Shown here in pieces: positions 49,820 through 58,426 of a DNA stretch of 64,000 bases (positions are counted from its first letter, which is position 1; the number at the start of each line of letters is the position of its first letter). The stretch lies in contig CAMBNV010000008.1 in assembly GCA_945869195.1 (NCBI GenBank), forward strand, positions 65,367 through 129,366, written 5' to 3'. The position numbers and the translations under genes were made by a program. The notes below the pieces were generated by a model that saw only the letters and a list, made by a program, of their open reading frames with translations, was not told the origin of the DNA and ran no database searches. Source of the stretch: Gemmatimonas phototrophica. Its GTDB lineage: Bacteria; Gemmatimonadota; Gemmatimonadetes; Gemmatimonadales; Gemmatimonadaceae.

Positions 49820-50676
49820 GTTCCGTACAGGCGCTTCGCGAGCGCCTCCTTGAGCTGCACCGTCAGCGCTCCCGGCCTCCCGTTCCCCACCGGTTTCCCG
49901 TCGATCTCGACGAGCGGTTGCACGTCGGTGGTCGTGCCGCAGACGAACACTTCTTCGATGATCGCCAACTCGGCAAGCGCCACCGGCCGCTCGTCGAATG
50001 GCAGCCCGAGCTCATGAATCAGCTGGACGATCTCCACGCGTGTGATTCCAGGTAGGATGTAGTTCGACAGTGGATACGTGCGCAGCACGCCGTTCAGGAC
50101 GAAGAACGCATTCGTCGCCGCGCCCTCGGTGAACATCCCATCACGATGGAACAGCGCCTCGTAGGCACCGGCCTCCAGGGCCGCCTGCCGCGCCATCACT
50201 GGTCCGAGCAGGTTTACCGTCTTCAGATCACAGCGCGCCCAGCGGATGTCGGCGAAAGTGATCCCCTTCGCGCCGTTGTCGCGCAGGGCAAAATTCGGCG
50301 TGAACAGGGTGGCCGACGCATAGACCGTCGTAGGGGTGCCGGTCGGCGGAAAGTGATGCGTGCGCGGCGCCGCGCCGCGTGACACCTGCAGGTAGACGGT
50401 CGCCTCGCCGCCAGCGAGCCCGTTGTCGGCCACCAGCTTCTCGCAGACCGCCTTGAGCGTCGCCGACTCGGCCCCTGCCCGGTCAATTCGCAACGTGGTG
50501 AGACCGTTCGCCATTCGCGCGGCGTGGCCTGCCCACGCGAAGATTCGCCCGTGGATCAGTCGCACCACCTCGTAGATGCCGTCGCCGAACATGAAGCCGC
50601 GATCCTCCACCGGGATCATCGCCTCCGCCTTCGGCACGTACCGCCCATTCAAGTAGACAGTCGTCATCGCTCTCAC
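49816..50676 (-). CDS. dat: D-amino-acid aminotransferase-like PLP enzyme
   Basis: 286 aa from GTG 50676, whose bases overlap the peptidase stop (GTGA); ATG 50667 (MTTVYLNG) is the alternative. Fold type IV aminotransferase: PVEDRGFMFGDGIYEVVR at the start, the PLP-binding Lys in DIRWARCDLKTVNLLGPV, Glu in MFTEGAATNAFFV, and the phosphate loop PGITRVEIVQ and GTTTDVQPLVEIDG. Interconverts D-amino acids and 2-keto acids, giving D-Ala and D-Glu for peptidoglycan. Branched-chain aminotransferase or 4-amino-4-deoxychorismate lyase are the close alternatives, but the opening EDRGFMFGDG favours D-amino-acid aminotransferase. Confidence 0.88.
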   Translation of the reverse strand: MRAMTTVYLNGRYVPKAEAMIPVEDRGFMFGDGIYEVVRLIHGRIFAWAGHAARMANGLTTLRIDRAGAESATLKAVCEKLVADNGLAGGEATVYLQVSRGAAPRTHHFPPTGTPTTVYASATLFTPNFALRDNGAKGITFADIRWARCDLKTVNLLGPVMARQAALEAGAYEALFHRDGMFTEGAATNAFFVLNGVLRTYPLSNYILPGITRVEIVQLIHELGLPFDERPVALAELAIIEEVFVCGTTTDVQPLVEIDGKPVGNGRPGALTVQLKEALAKRLYGT

Positions 50677-52223
50677 CCGATCATGCGTTCGATGCCGGCA
50701 ATCACAGGAGCGAAGGAGAGGCCCTTGCCCGCGACACGCCGCGCCTGTTCATCGGCCAGCTCGCGCTGTCCATGCCCGAAAAGTTCGCCCACCATCCAAG
50801 GGCCCGCCTGCGGGTTCCGCCACCAATCTGCGTTGAATCGCTCACGCAGCGATTCATCGAGCACCGCCTGCAGCTGCCAGGCGCGCAGATACCGCGCCGC
50901 GTAGTACCGCGGGTCCACATCCACAAACGCATCGGCGTGCTGGTAGCGGAAGCCGGTCGCCGCCGTGAGTGTCTCCACGTAGAGGTCCGGAAGCGCATCC
51001 CAGGAGACACCGCCGCCGTGCAGCTCGGTCTCGTAGATCAACTTGGCCGCGTAGCGCCGAACGAAGTGCAGCTCCTCAAACCCCTGCGAGTGCAGGAATT
51101 GTGGGAGTTCCTTCTTGCCGAGGTCAGTGTAGCGCATGAGCCAGCCGGCATCTTTGAGCCGGTGATCGAACAGCATCGCATAGCCTTCGGTCACCGAGTT
51201 GTCGCCGAGCCATCGGAACTCGAACGGTAACTCGCGATCCATGTTCCCGAAATGCAACGCATGTCCGAGCTCATGCATGAGCGTCATCCAATCCGACTGT
51301 CCGCCATGCGGACGCAGCACGAGATGCACGACATCGGGGATCTTCACCGGCGCGCAGAAGGCGCGCGCGCGCTTCCCGGGTCGCTCGGCGGTGTCGTAGA
51401 GGACGCGACCGTTCGCATCGGGACTCGTTCCCGACTCCATCACCTGCCGCCGGACCTCGCGCTCCATCTGATTGGCGGGAAAAAAGGCGTCAAACTCCGG
51501 CGCACGCATCAGGGCGAGCAGATCGGCGCGCGTTACCTCGCCTGGTTGCATGCCGAGTCCCTGTCTGACGTAGCGCGGCTGCAGGTCGTCCCACATTCCC
51601 TGCGTGTCGTGCAGTAAGGCCTCGCACTCGGCGCGCAACGCCGCGAGCGAGACGCCGCTCAGCGCTTCCCAGGTGGTGTTGTAGGTCGGCGCGATCCCGA
51701 GCGACGCGACCACCTCGTGCTCGCGCTCCAGTCGCTCGCGGCGAATCGGTGCAAGTTCGCGCTCGACCAGCGCGGCGCGTGCATCGTCGAGCAGGTGACG
51801 TTCTTTCGCGTCGCGCGTATTCGCGGTCGTGATCGAGACCCGCGCGTACGGTTCTTCAGTGCCGTCTGACAGGCGGATGACCGCCGCACTTTCCCACGCG
51901 ATCTCGCGCTCCTCGAGCGGAGCTAGCTCGCGGCCGACGCGCGATTCAATCAGCCAGTCGACCAACAATCGCGCCGACCGATGGTCCGGGCTCCCCACCG
52001 CGCTCCCACGGAACAGCTCGAGCGCCATCTCAAACGCCTCGTCGTCGTAGGCGGCACGGTGTTTCTCGTAGATCGGCTGTAGCGCCGCCCGCGGCTTCAC
52101 CCCGGCGTGCGCCGCATGAGACTCGGTTGAGACTTCCTCGAGAAAGGCCTCACCGCGAGCCCGCAGCGCGTCGAGTGGCGAGCCGTCCAGTCTCACGTTC
52201 GACTCCCGAACGCCAGCGTGCAC
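50673..52223 (-). CDS. M3-like zinc metallopeptidase
   Basis: 516 aa from GTG 52223, with GAGG overlapping the glycyl-tRNA synthetase stop upstream. The zinc motif is LMHELGHALHFG near residue 340, with a downstream Glu ligand in VTEGYAMLFDH. This is the thermolysin-like arrangement seen in the M3/oligopeptidase F clan, and the family-type helix LVDWLIESRVG and the fold around it fit. The C-terminal RYYAARYLRAWQLQA helix lines the substrate channel in relatives. No signal peptide, so it probably cuts short peptides inside the cell. Rather shorter than classical M3 enzymes (about 600-680 aa). Confidence 0.85.
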   Translation of the reverse strand: MHAGVRESNVRLDGSPLDALRARGEAFLEEVSTESHAAHAGVKPRAALQPIYEKHRAAYDDEAFEMALELFRGSAVGSPDHRSARLLVDWLIESRVGRELAPLEEREIAWESAAVIRLSDGTEEPYARVSITTANTRDAKERHLLDDARAALVERELAPIRRERLEREHEVVASLGIAPTYNTTWEALSGVSLAALRAECEALLHDTQGMWDDLQPRYVRQGLGMQPGEVTRADLLALMRAPEFDAFFPANQMEREVRRQVMESGTSPDANGRVLYDTAERPGKRARAFCAPVKIPDVVHLVLRPHGGQSDWMTLMHELGHALHFGNMDRELPFEFRWLGDNSVTEGYAMLFDHRLKDAGWLMRYTDLGKKELPQFLHSQGFEELHFVRRYAAKLIYETELHGGGVSWDALPDLYVETLTAATGFRYQHADAFVDVDPRYYAARYLRAWQLQAVLDESLRERFNADWWRNPQAGPWMVGELFGHGQRELADEQARRVAGKGLSFAPVIAGIERMIG

Positions 52224-52233
52224 CGCCGCCGCC

Positions 52234-53607
52234 TCACCCGACCAGACGCGCTTCCGCGCGCTTGTGGTCAGCCTCGAGGTACTTCGTGATTACGTCGACC
52301 ACCTGACCCGTCGAGACACGGATCTGCCCCATGTCGTCACGGAACCGGATGGTGACGTCGTCGTTCGCCGTCGAGGCAGGATCGATGGTGATCCCGAACG
52401 GCGTGCCTGCCTCGTCCTGCCTCCGGTACCGGCGGCCGATCGCGCCGGCTTCGTCATAGAAGACGTTGAAGCGTTTGCGGAGCGCCGCCGCCAACTTCTC
52501 CGCCATCTCCGGCTGTCCGTCCTTCTTGGTGAGCGGGAAAATGCCTGCTGTGATCGGTGCGAGTGCCGGATGGAAGCCCATCACCGTGCGGCCCTCGGTC
52601 TCCCCAGGGACCGCCTCTTCGCGGAGCGCGTTCACCATGATCGCGAGCGTCACGCGATCGGCACCCACCGACGTTTCGATCACGAACGGCAGATAGCGCT
52701 TGTTCGCCGCCTGGTCCACATACTCGAGCCGCTTAGACGAAAACTGCTGATGCTGCGAGAGGTCGAAGTCCGAGCGGTTGTGCACGCCCTCGATCTCCTG
52801 AAAGCCCAGTGAGCCGCCGAAGTCAAAGTTGATGTCGAAGGCCGCGCGCGCGTAGTGCGCGAGCTCCTTCTCGGTGTGCTGATGGAACTCCAGCCGGTCG
52901 CGGTCGAGCCCGAGCGAGAGATGCCAGTCGAGGCGCGCCTGCTTCCAACGCTCGAAGTGGTCCATGTCGGTGCCCGGCTCGACGAAGTACTGCATCTCCA
53001 TCTGCTCGAACTCGCGCGTACGGAACGTGAAGTTCCCGGGCGTGATCTCGTTGCGGAACGCCTTGCCGATCTGTGCGATCCCGAACGGCACCTTCTGCCG
53101 GGTGGCCTGCTGCACGTTGAGGAAGTTGACAAAGATCCCCTGCGCCGTCTCCGGGCGAAGATAGACCACCGACGCCGACTCCTCGACGGGCCCCATGAAC
53201 GTCTTAAACATCAGGTTGAACTGCCGTGGCTCGGTGAGCTGACAGTCGCCATGCTCGCCGGGTTTCTTACTCGGCTTCCTCGGGCACTGGGCGTCGTCCA
53301 TCTTGTCGGCGCGGAATCGCGCTTTGCACGCCTTACAGTCGATGAGCGGGTCGGAGAAGCCGCTCACATGGCCCGATGCCTCCCAGACCCTGGGATGCAT
53401 GAGGATCGCGGCGTCGAGCCCCTCGACGTCGTCCCGCTCGCGCACCATCGCGTTCCACCAGCGTGCCTTGACGTTGTTCTTGAGCTCGACGCCCAAGGGG
53501 CCGTAGTCCCACACCGACCCGGTGCCGCCGTAGATCTCGGAGGACTGGAAGACGAAGCCGCGGCGCTTTGAGAGGCTGACGAGCGATTCGAGAACGTCGG
53601 GGCGCAT
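52234..53607 (-). CDS. glyQS: Glycyl-tRNA synthetase (dimeric type)
   Basis: 457 aa, class II, alpha2 type. Charges tRNA-Gly. The N-terminal part [18 protein letters not shown] and [17 protein letters not shown] is the family opening, with a Cys-containing insertion ([19 protein letters not shown]). Motif 2 lies in [20 protein letters not shown] and [11 protein letters not shown]; motif 3 and the anticodon-binding domain follow ([49 protein letters not shown]). Complete. It heads the run of overlapping minus-strand genes, 10 bases before the M3-like gene. A TAGATT upstream could be a -10 box, but this is weak. Confidence 0.97.
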   Translation of the reverse strand: MRPDVLESLVSLSKRRGFVFQSSEIYGGTGSVWDYGPLGVELKNNVKARWWNAMVRERDDVEGLDAAILMHPRVWEASGHVSGFSDPLIDCKACKARFRADKMDDAQCPRKPSKKPGEHGDCQLTEPRQFNLMFKTFMGPVEESASVVYLRPETAQGIFVNFLNVQQATRQKVPFGIAQIGKAFRNEITPGNFTFRTREFEQMEMQYFVEPGTDMDHFERWKQARLDWHLSLGLDRDRLEFHQHTEKELAHYARAAFDINFDFGGSLGFQEIEGVHNRSDFDLSQHQQFSSKRLEYVDQAANKRYLPFVIETSVGADRVTLAIMVNALREEAVPGETEGRTVMGFHPALAPITAGIFPLTKKDGQPEMAEKLAAALRKRFNVFYDEAGAIGRRYRRQDEAGTPFGITIDPASTANDDVTIRFRDDMGQIRVSTGQVVDVITKYLEADHKRAEARLVG

Positions 53608-53667
53608 TGACGGCGGGGTGGGGAGGGAGAGCTGGCGGTGCTTGGAATCTAATCGCTGACCTCCCCC

Positions 53668-54726
53668 TTACCCCGAACCCTCATCCCCCAACGCCCGCGC
53701 AATCACCCCCCCATGCCCCCGCCCGTTCTCGATGAACACCTTATTCGCATCGAACCCGCTCGCCAGCACCCCCGCGATGAACACACCAGGGACGTTTGTT
53801 TCCATACTCGCCGCTTCGTGCGAGGGAACGCCGGTGAGCGCGTTTACACTGACGCCCAGTGACGCGAGCAGCTCGGTGCTCGGCGCGAACCCTGTCATCA
53901 GGTAGACATGCTGGGCCGGCAAAATCCCGGGGCCGTCCTTCCCTTCCAGATGCACCCGCCCAGACTCGATCGCCGTGACGCGCGTGTTCCACCGCACTTT
54001 GATCAACCCGTCCGTCATTCGGTTCTGCAGATCGGGCAACACCCACGGCTTGATATTCTTGTCGAAGTTCGGCCCGAAATGCACGAGCGTTACCCGTGCG
54101 CCGTGCCGCCACAGGTCAAGCGCGGACTCCGCCGCCGAGTTCCCACCGCCAACCACGATCGCCTCGCGCTGGAACGCCTCGTGCCCCTCGCGGTACAGAT
54201 GCGACACGTGCGGCAGCTCCTCACCGGGAACCCCAAGCAGATTGGGTGAACCGGAATACCCGCTCGCGACGACAATCGCCCTGGCGCTCGTCTCCACGAC
54301 ATCGCCGCCAAGAGGGCGCGAGTGGACGACGAACTCGTGCTTCCGCCGCCACACCGCCACCACGGGCTCATACTGGCGCACGTCGAGCCGGAAGTGCGAG
54401 ACCACCTGACGGTAGTACGCGAGCGCCTCGCGCCGAGTCGGCTTGTCCGTCGCAAGCGGGAACGGCATTCCGGCGATCGCGATCTTATCCGCCGTCGAGA
54501 AAAACGTCATGTACACGGGATACGACGCGACGGAACTTGCGACAGCACCGCGATCGAAGACCACGACCGGAATCCCCTGTTGCTGGATCGCCACCGCAGC
54601 CGCGAGTCCACAGGGTCCGGCGCCGATCACGACCACCGGCAGCTGGCCGTCCCGCTCCGCCACGTTGACAATCTTGCCGGCGACACGGGCCGCAGGTGCT
54701 GCTTTCCGTTTCACGCGACCGCTCAT
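53668..54726 (-). CDS. ypdA: YpdA-family FAD/NAD(P) disulfide reductase
   Basis: 352 aa. FAD-binding GAGPCGLAAAVAIQQQG near residue 36, and NADPH-binding IVVGGGNSAAESALDLW near 190. The segment SYPVYMTFFSTADKIAIAG is characteristic of YpdA/Bdr. YpdA reduces bacillithiol disulfide using a conserved Cys in the GPCG turn, which is present. The C-terminal ATG.. region FIAGVLASGFDANKVFIENG is also typical. This implies a low-molecular-weight thiol such as bacillithiol in this organism, though no bsh genes are in the window. The ATG lies directly after a series of heptamer repeats that fill the gap to purA. Confidence 0.93.
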   Translation of the reverse strand: MSGRVKRKAAPAARVAGKIVNVAERDGQLPVVVIGAGPCGLAAAVAIQQQGIPVVVFDRGAVASSVASYPVYMTFFSTADKIAIAGMPFPLATDKPTRREALAYYRQVVSHFRLDVRQYEPVVAVWRRKHEFVVHSRPLGGDVVETSARAIVVASGYSGSPNLLGVPGEELPHVSHLYREGHEAFQREAIVVGGGNSAAESALDLWRHGARVTLVHFGPNFDKNIKPWVLPDLQNRMTDGLIKVRWNTRVTAIESGRVHLEGKDGPGILPAQHVYLMTGFAPSTELLASLGVSVNALTGVPSHEAASMETNVPGVFIAGVLASGFDANKVFIENGRGHGGVIARALGDEGSG

Positions 54727-54730
54727 GTCC

Positions 54731-54764
54731 CCGGCTCCCGGCTCCCGGCTTCCGGCTTCCGGCT
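54731..54764. repeat. Five 7-base tandem repeats between purA and ypdA
   Basis: Five copies of ccggct plus one C or T (plus strand), reaching from the first base of the purA stop codon to four bases before the ypdA start codon. On the minus strand the units read AGCCGGA/G, so each contains a GGAAG- or GGGAG-like purine stretch. The last of them would serve as the ypdA ribosome-binding site. Confidence 0.8.
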
Positions 54765-56050
54765 CACGTCTCTAGTCCGATAATCTGATCCCGCCGCGTC
54801 CCCACACTGACATACTGAGCCGGGCACTCCACTAGCTCCTGGATTCGGTCCAGATAGACCCGCGCCGGCTTCGGCAACGCCGCCAGCGTGCGGGCCTCGG
54901 CCGTGGAGCTCTTCCACCCTTCGAACCACTCGTATACCGGCTCGACCCCGACCAGGTCCGCGATGTCGCCAGGGAACTCGTTCACCACCTCGCCGTCAAT
55001 CCGGTAGCCGGTGCAGAGCCCGATTGTCTCGAGCGTATCGAGCACGTCGAGTTTGGTGACGGCGAGCCCCGTGAGCCCATTCACGCGGACGGCGTACCGC
55101 ACCACCACCGCGTCGAACCAGCCGCAGCGCCGGGGGCGTCCGGTCGTCGCACCGTACTCGTTGCCGAGCTTGCGCACATGCTCGCCGAACTGTTCATCGA
55201 ACTCGGTCGGCAACGGCCCGCTACCAACGCGAGTGGTATACGCCTTCACCACACCGAGCGCCGCGTCGATCGTGCGCGGACCGATCCCCACGCCGATCGC
55301 GGCGCCGCCCGCCGTCGTGCTCGAGGAGGTCACGAACGGATAGGTGCCGTGATCGATGTCCAGGAGTGAACCCTGCGCGCCCTCGAGCAGGATCGCCGCC
55401 CCCTGCTTCTGGGCCTTGTACACCGCGAGCCCCACGTCTTGGGCAATCGCGAGCAACCGCGGCGCGATCTGCTCGAGCGACGCCAGCGTGAACTCGGCGG
55501 CGGCGCGTTTGGTCGAACCGAAGCCCGCGAGAATATGATTCGCGTGCTCTGTACCGCGCTCCACCAGTTGCCGCAGGCGCGCCGGATGACGCAGGTCGAG
55601 GACGCGGATCCCGCGCCGAGCGACCTTGTCCTCGTAGGCCGGCCCGATCCCACGCCCCGTCGTGCCGATCGCCCTGCTCGCCGCGCTCTCCTTGTCGACG
55701 AGTTTGTGATAGGGCATCACAAGATGCGCGCGGTCCGAGAGATAGAGTCGCCCGGTGACGTCCACCCCATGCGCCACAAGCGCGTCCACCTCCTCGAACA
55801 CGCTCTCGGCGTCGAGCACCACCCCGTTGCCGATGGCGCAACGCACCCCCGGGTGCATGATGCCGCTCGGCACCTGATGCAACACCGTCGATTCGTCCCC
55901 CACGTGCACCGTATGGCCCGCATTGGCGCCGCCCTGATAGCGCACCACCCAATCCGCGCGCGCAGCGAGGACGTCGACGAGCTTGCCCTTCCCCTCATCG
56001 CCCCACTGTGCGCCGACGATGACGATGGTGCGGGTCTTCGAATCGAACAT
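54764..56050 (-). CDS. purA: Adenylosuccinate synthetase
   Basis: 428 aa from ATG 56050, matching the family N-terminus. An upstream frame extension runs through a terminator and is rejected. Joins IMP and aspartate with GTP to form adenylosuccinate, the first step from IMP to AMP. Motifs: GAQWGDEGKGKLVDVLA, YQGGANAGHTVHVG, AIGTTGRGIGPAYEDK, EGAQGSLLDIDHGTYPFVTS, TTGRPRRCGWFDAVVVRYA and the IMP loop. Complete. The stop opens into the heptamer repeats before ypdA, so the two genes are probably on one message. Confidence 0.98.
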   Translation of the reverse strand: MFDSKTRTIVIVGAQWGDEGKGKLVDVLAARADWVVRYQGGANAGHTVHVGDESTVLHQVPSGIMHPGVRCAIGNGVVLDAESVFEEVDALVAHGVDVTGRLYLSDRAHLVMPYHKLVDKESAASRAIGTTGRGIGPAYEDKVARRGIRVLDLRHPARLRQLVERGTEHANHILAGFGSTKRAAAEFTLASLEQIAPRLLAIAQDVGLAVYKAQKQGAAILLEGAQGSLLDIDHGTYPFVTSSSTTAGGAAIGVGIGPRTIDAALGVVKAYTTRVGSGPLPTEFDEQFGEHVRKLGNEYGATTGRPRRCGWFDAVVVRYAVRVNGLTGLAVTKLDVLDTLETIGLCTGYRIDGEVVNEFPGDIADLVGVEPVYEWFEGWKSSTAEARTLAALPKPARVYLDRIQELVECPAQYVSVGTRRDQIIGLET

Positions 56051-56095
56051 GGCGTGACCGGGACGGGGTATTCGCGAAGGGCGAAGAACGCAAAA

Positions 56096-56118
56096 AACGC
56101 CCCGAAGTTCGGGGCGTT
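56096..56118 (-). terminator. Intrinsic terminator after dapA
   Basis: A 10-base stem (aacgccccga / tcggggcgtt) with a 3-base loop, 68 bases after the dapA stop. On the minus strand the stem is followed by a run of T (six A at 56092-56097 on the plus strand). It should separate the pilT-dapA message from purA. Confidence 0.88.
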
Positions 56119-56185
56119 GGAAGAATCTACGTACCGTTCCCAGCGTGGGCAACGCGCGGGGGGCAGAAGCCGGCGCGTTGATGCG

Positions 56186-57067
56186 TCACTTTCCGAGCGC
56201 CGCGATCAGCTCCTCACGCAGCGCCGCCCCCAGCGGCAACAGTGGGAGCCGTGGCGCACCGCCCACCCGCCCAACCTGATCCATCGCCGCCTTGACCCCA
56301 GACACCCCCAGCTTCGCCACGATCACGTCGGCCATCGGCTTGAGCGTTGCCTGCGCCGCGGTCGCGCGTGCGGTGTCGCCAGCACGCACCGCGGCGAAGA
56401 CCTCGAGCGAGAGCTCGGCGGCGAAAAGCGACACCGCGAGGATCCCGCCGCGGGCACCTGCTTCGAGCCCAGCCTGCAGCGCGGCCCCGCTCCCCGTGAT
56501 CACCGAAAACGAGTCCGACTGTGACGTGAGGAACCCCTTGAGCATGTTGAGGTCGCCCGAGCTGTCCTTGATCCCGATGACATTCGCGTGCTGCGCGAGT
56601 TCGGCCACCAGATCGCTCGGCAGCGCGAAGTGCATGTACTTCGGGATGTTGTAGAGCATCACCGGCAACGGCGACGCGTCGGCGACGCGATGATAGTGCA
56701 TCGCCAGATTCTCGCGCGACATCGCGTTGGAGTAGTAGTGCGGCGCCACCACGAGCACTGCATCGGCCCCGGCAGCCGAGGCGGCGCGACACCGCTGAAT
56801 GCATTGACGAGCCGATTCCGCGCCCGTGCCGATGATCAACAGTTTGTCGCTCGGCACGACGTCGCGCGCAGCGACCGCGAGCGCGGCCCGCTCGTACTCG
56901 TCGAGCAAGGCGGCCTCGCCCGTCGAGCCCCCGACCAGAATCCCGCTGAGCCCATCCGCCAGGTGCGCACGGAGATTCGCCCTCCAGCCGTCCAAGTCGA
57001 GTTCCTCGTCTGCATCCCGGAACGGCGTCACGACCGGGGCAAATATTCCTGCGAGATTGATGCTCAT
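56186..57067 (-). CDS. dapA: 4-hydroxy-tetrahydrodipicolinate synthase
   Basis: 293 aa, class I aldolase of the DapA/NAL family. Condenses pyruvate with aspartate semialdehyde on the way to lysine and meso-diaminopimelate. Family motifs: GIFAPVVTPFRDADEELDLD, GILVGGSTGEAALLDEYER, AADAVLVV region, YNIPKYMHFALPSDLVAEL, and the Schiff-base Lys in NVIGIKDSSGDLNML. The GSTGE in place of the usual GTTGE is common in side branches, so a related aldolase is possible. The start overlaps the pilT stop (ATGA), and a strong terminator follows. Confidence 0.9.
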   Translation of the reverse strand: MSINLAGIFAPVVTPFRDADEELDLDGWRANLRAHLADGLSGILVGGSTGEAALLDEYERAALAVAARDVVPSDKLLIIGTGAESARQCIQRCRAASAAGADAVLVVAPHYYSNAMSRENLAMHYHRVADASPLPVMLYNIPKYMHFALPSDLVAELAQHANVIGIKDSSGDLNMLKGFLTSQSDSFSVITGSGAALQAGLEAGARGGILAVSLFAAELSLEVFAAVRAGDTARATAAQATLKPMADVIVAKLGVSGVKAAMDQVGRVGGAPRLPLLPLGAALREELIAALGK

Positions 57068-58227
57068 CGGTCGAGGAACTCCTGGCCCGCACCGAACCTT
57101 CCGGAGGCGGGGTCAATCGTAGAGGGGGAGTGAGCGGAACCGCCCACACCCGAGGACGGCCGGCTGAACAGCTGCATCTTGAGTTGGAAATCGCTCGGGC
57201 TTGTGCTCGCCGCCAGTGCCACCGCGAACTCGACCGTGCCATCGGTCACGAGGTCCTCCAGATGCTGATCGAACGTCTGCATCCCGTACTGGTCGCGTCC
57301 CTCAGCGATGAAGTCCCTGATCTCGCCCACGCGGTCACGGTCGAGCATCAGCGCGCGGATCGTTGGCGTCACGATCATAATCTCGAGCGCCGCAACTCGC
57401 CCTTTGCCGTCCGCGCGGGGGAGCAGACGCTGTGAAATCACCGCGTGCAGCGTCTCCGCAAGGCGCACCCGCACCATCTCCTGCTCCTCCGGCGGGAACA
57501 TCGCGATGATGCGGAGCAACGTGCTCTGTGCATCGGGCGTGTGCACCGTGGAGATTAAGAAATGCCCCGTCTCCGCCGCCTTCATCGCGGTATTGACCGT
57601 CTCAGGGTCGCGCATCTCGCCGATCAACACCACGTCCGGATCCTGGCGCAGCGCCGCACGCAGGCCCGTCTGAAAGCTCTCGGTGTCTACACCGATCTCT
57701 CGTTGCGTGACCGAACTCTGGAGGTCACGATGCAGGAACTCGATCGGGTTCTCGAGCGTGACAATATGCTTGTTGTGATGCTGATTGATGTGATTGATCA
57801 GCGCCGCCATCGTTGTGCTCTTCCCCGAGCCGGTCACGCCGGTGACGAGGACCATTCCACGCTCGGCCTCTGCGATTTTTTGCAGCACCGCGGGCACCGC
57901 GAGGGCGGCTAAGCTCGGCACCTCAAACGGGATGACGCGCATCACGATCATGAAGCTGGACCGTTGCCGCAGGATGTTCACCCGAAAGCGGCCGATACCC
58001 GCGGCCCCCCAGGAGCCGTCGTAGTCCCGTAGCGTGTCGATCCGCGCACGATCATTCTCGTTGGAAATCAGCTGGAGCGCGATCGAGCGCGTCTGTTCGG
58101 GGGTGAGCGCCTGCTTGGTGAGCCGGACCAGCTTGCCATTTATGCGGGCACGAAAGACGTCCCCCGCCTTGATGTGCAGGTCGGACGCGCCACGATCCAC
58201 CGCCGCCTTGATGATCTTTTCCATCAC
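57064..58227 (-). CDS. pilT: PilT-family type IV pilus retraction ATPase
   Basis: 387 aa from GTG 58227 (ATG 58224 is the alternative). Hexameric ATPase that drives pilus disassembly and twitching. N-terminal PAS-like domain (GASDLHIKAGDVFRARING), then Walker A GVTGSGKSTTMAALIN, the Asp box TLENPIEFLHRDLQSSVTQR, Walker B DVVLIGEMRDPETV, and the His box TAETGHFLISTVHTPDA-like segment (AAETGHFLISTVHT). The conserved C-terminal AIRxLI-like motif appears as TIRALML. No pilin genes are in the window. It overlaps dapA by ATGA, an odd functional pairing. Confidence 0.95.
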   Translation of the reverse strand: MMEKIIKAAVDRGASDLHIKAGDVFRARINGKLVRLTKQALTPEQTRSIALQLISNENDRARIDTLRDYDGSWGAAGIGRFRVNILRQRSSFMIVMRVIPFEVPSLAALAVPAVLQKIAEAERGMVLVTGVTGSGKSTTMAALINHINQHHNKHIVTLENPIEFLHRDLQSSVTQREIGVDTESFQTGLRAALRQDPDVVLIGEMRDPETVNTAMKAAETGHFLISTVHTPDAQSTLLRIIAMFPPEEQEMVRVRLAETLHAVISQRLLPRADGKGRVAALEIMIVTPTIRALMLDRDRVGEIRDFIAEGRDQYGMQTFDQHLEDLVTDGTVEFAVALAASTSPSDFQLKMQLFSRPSSGVGGSAHSPSTIDPASGRFGAGQEFLDR

Positions 58228-58426
58228 TCCCGTCCGTGAAGGGTGGCCGTCAATCGGCCGATCGTCTCTCGTGTGCGCCGCCGGTGGACCCGTGCGGAAG
58301 ATAGTACCTCTTCACCTCGCCGAGTCCGATCAGCGAGCCTTCACCGTCAACACCGACCTGACGCAAAGCAGGACCGCTGAGGGAAGCTTCGCTGCCAGAT
58401 CGAGGCGAACCGCCTCAACAATCAGG

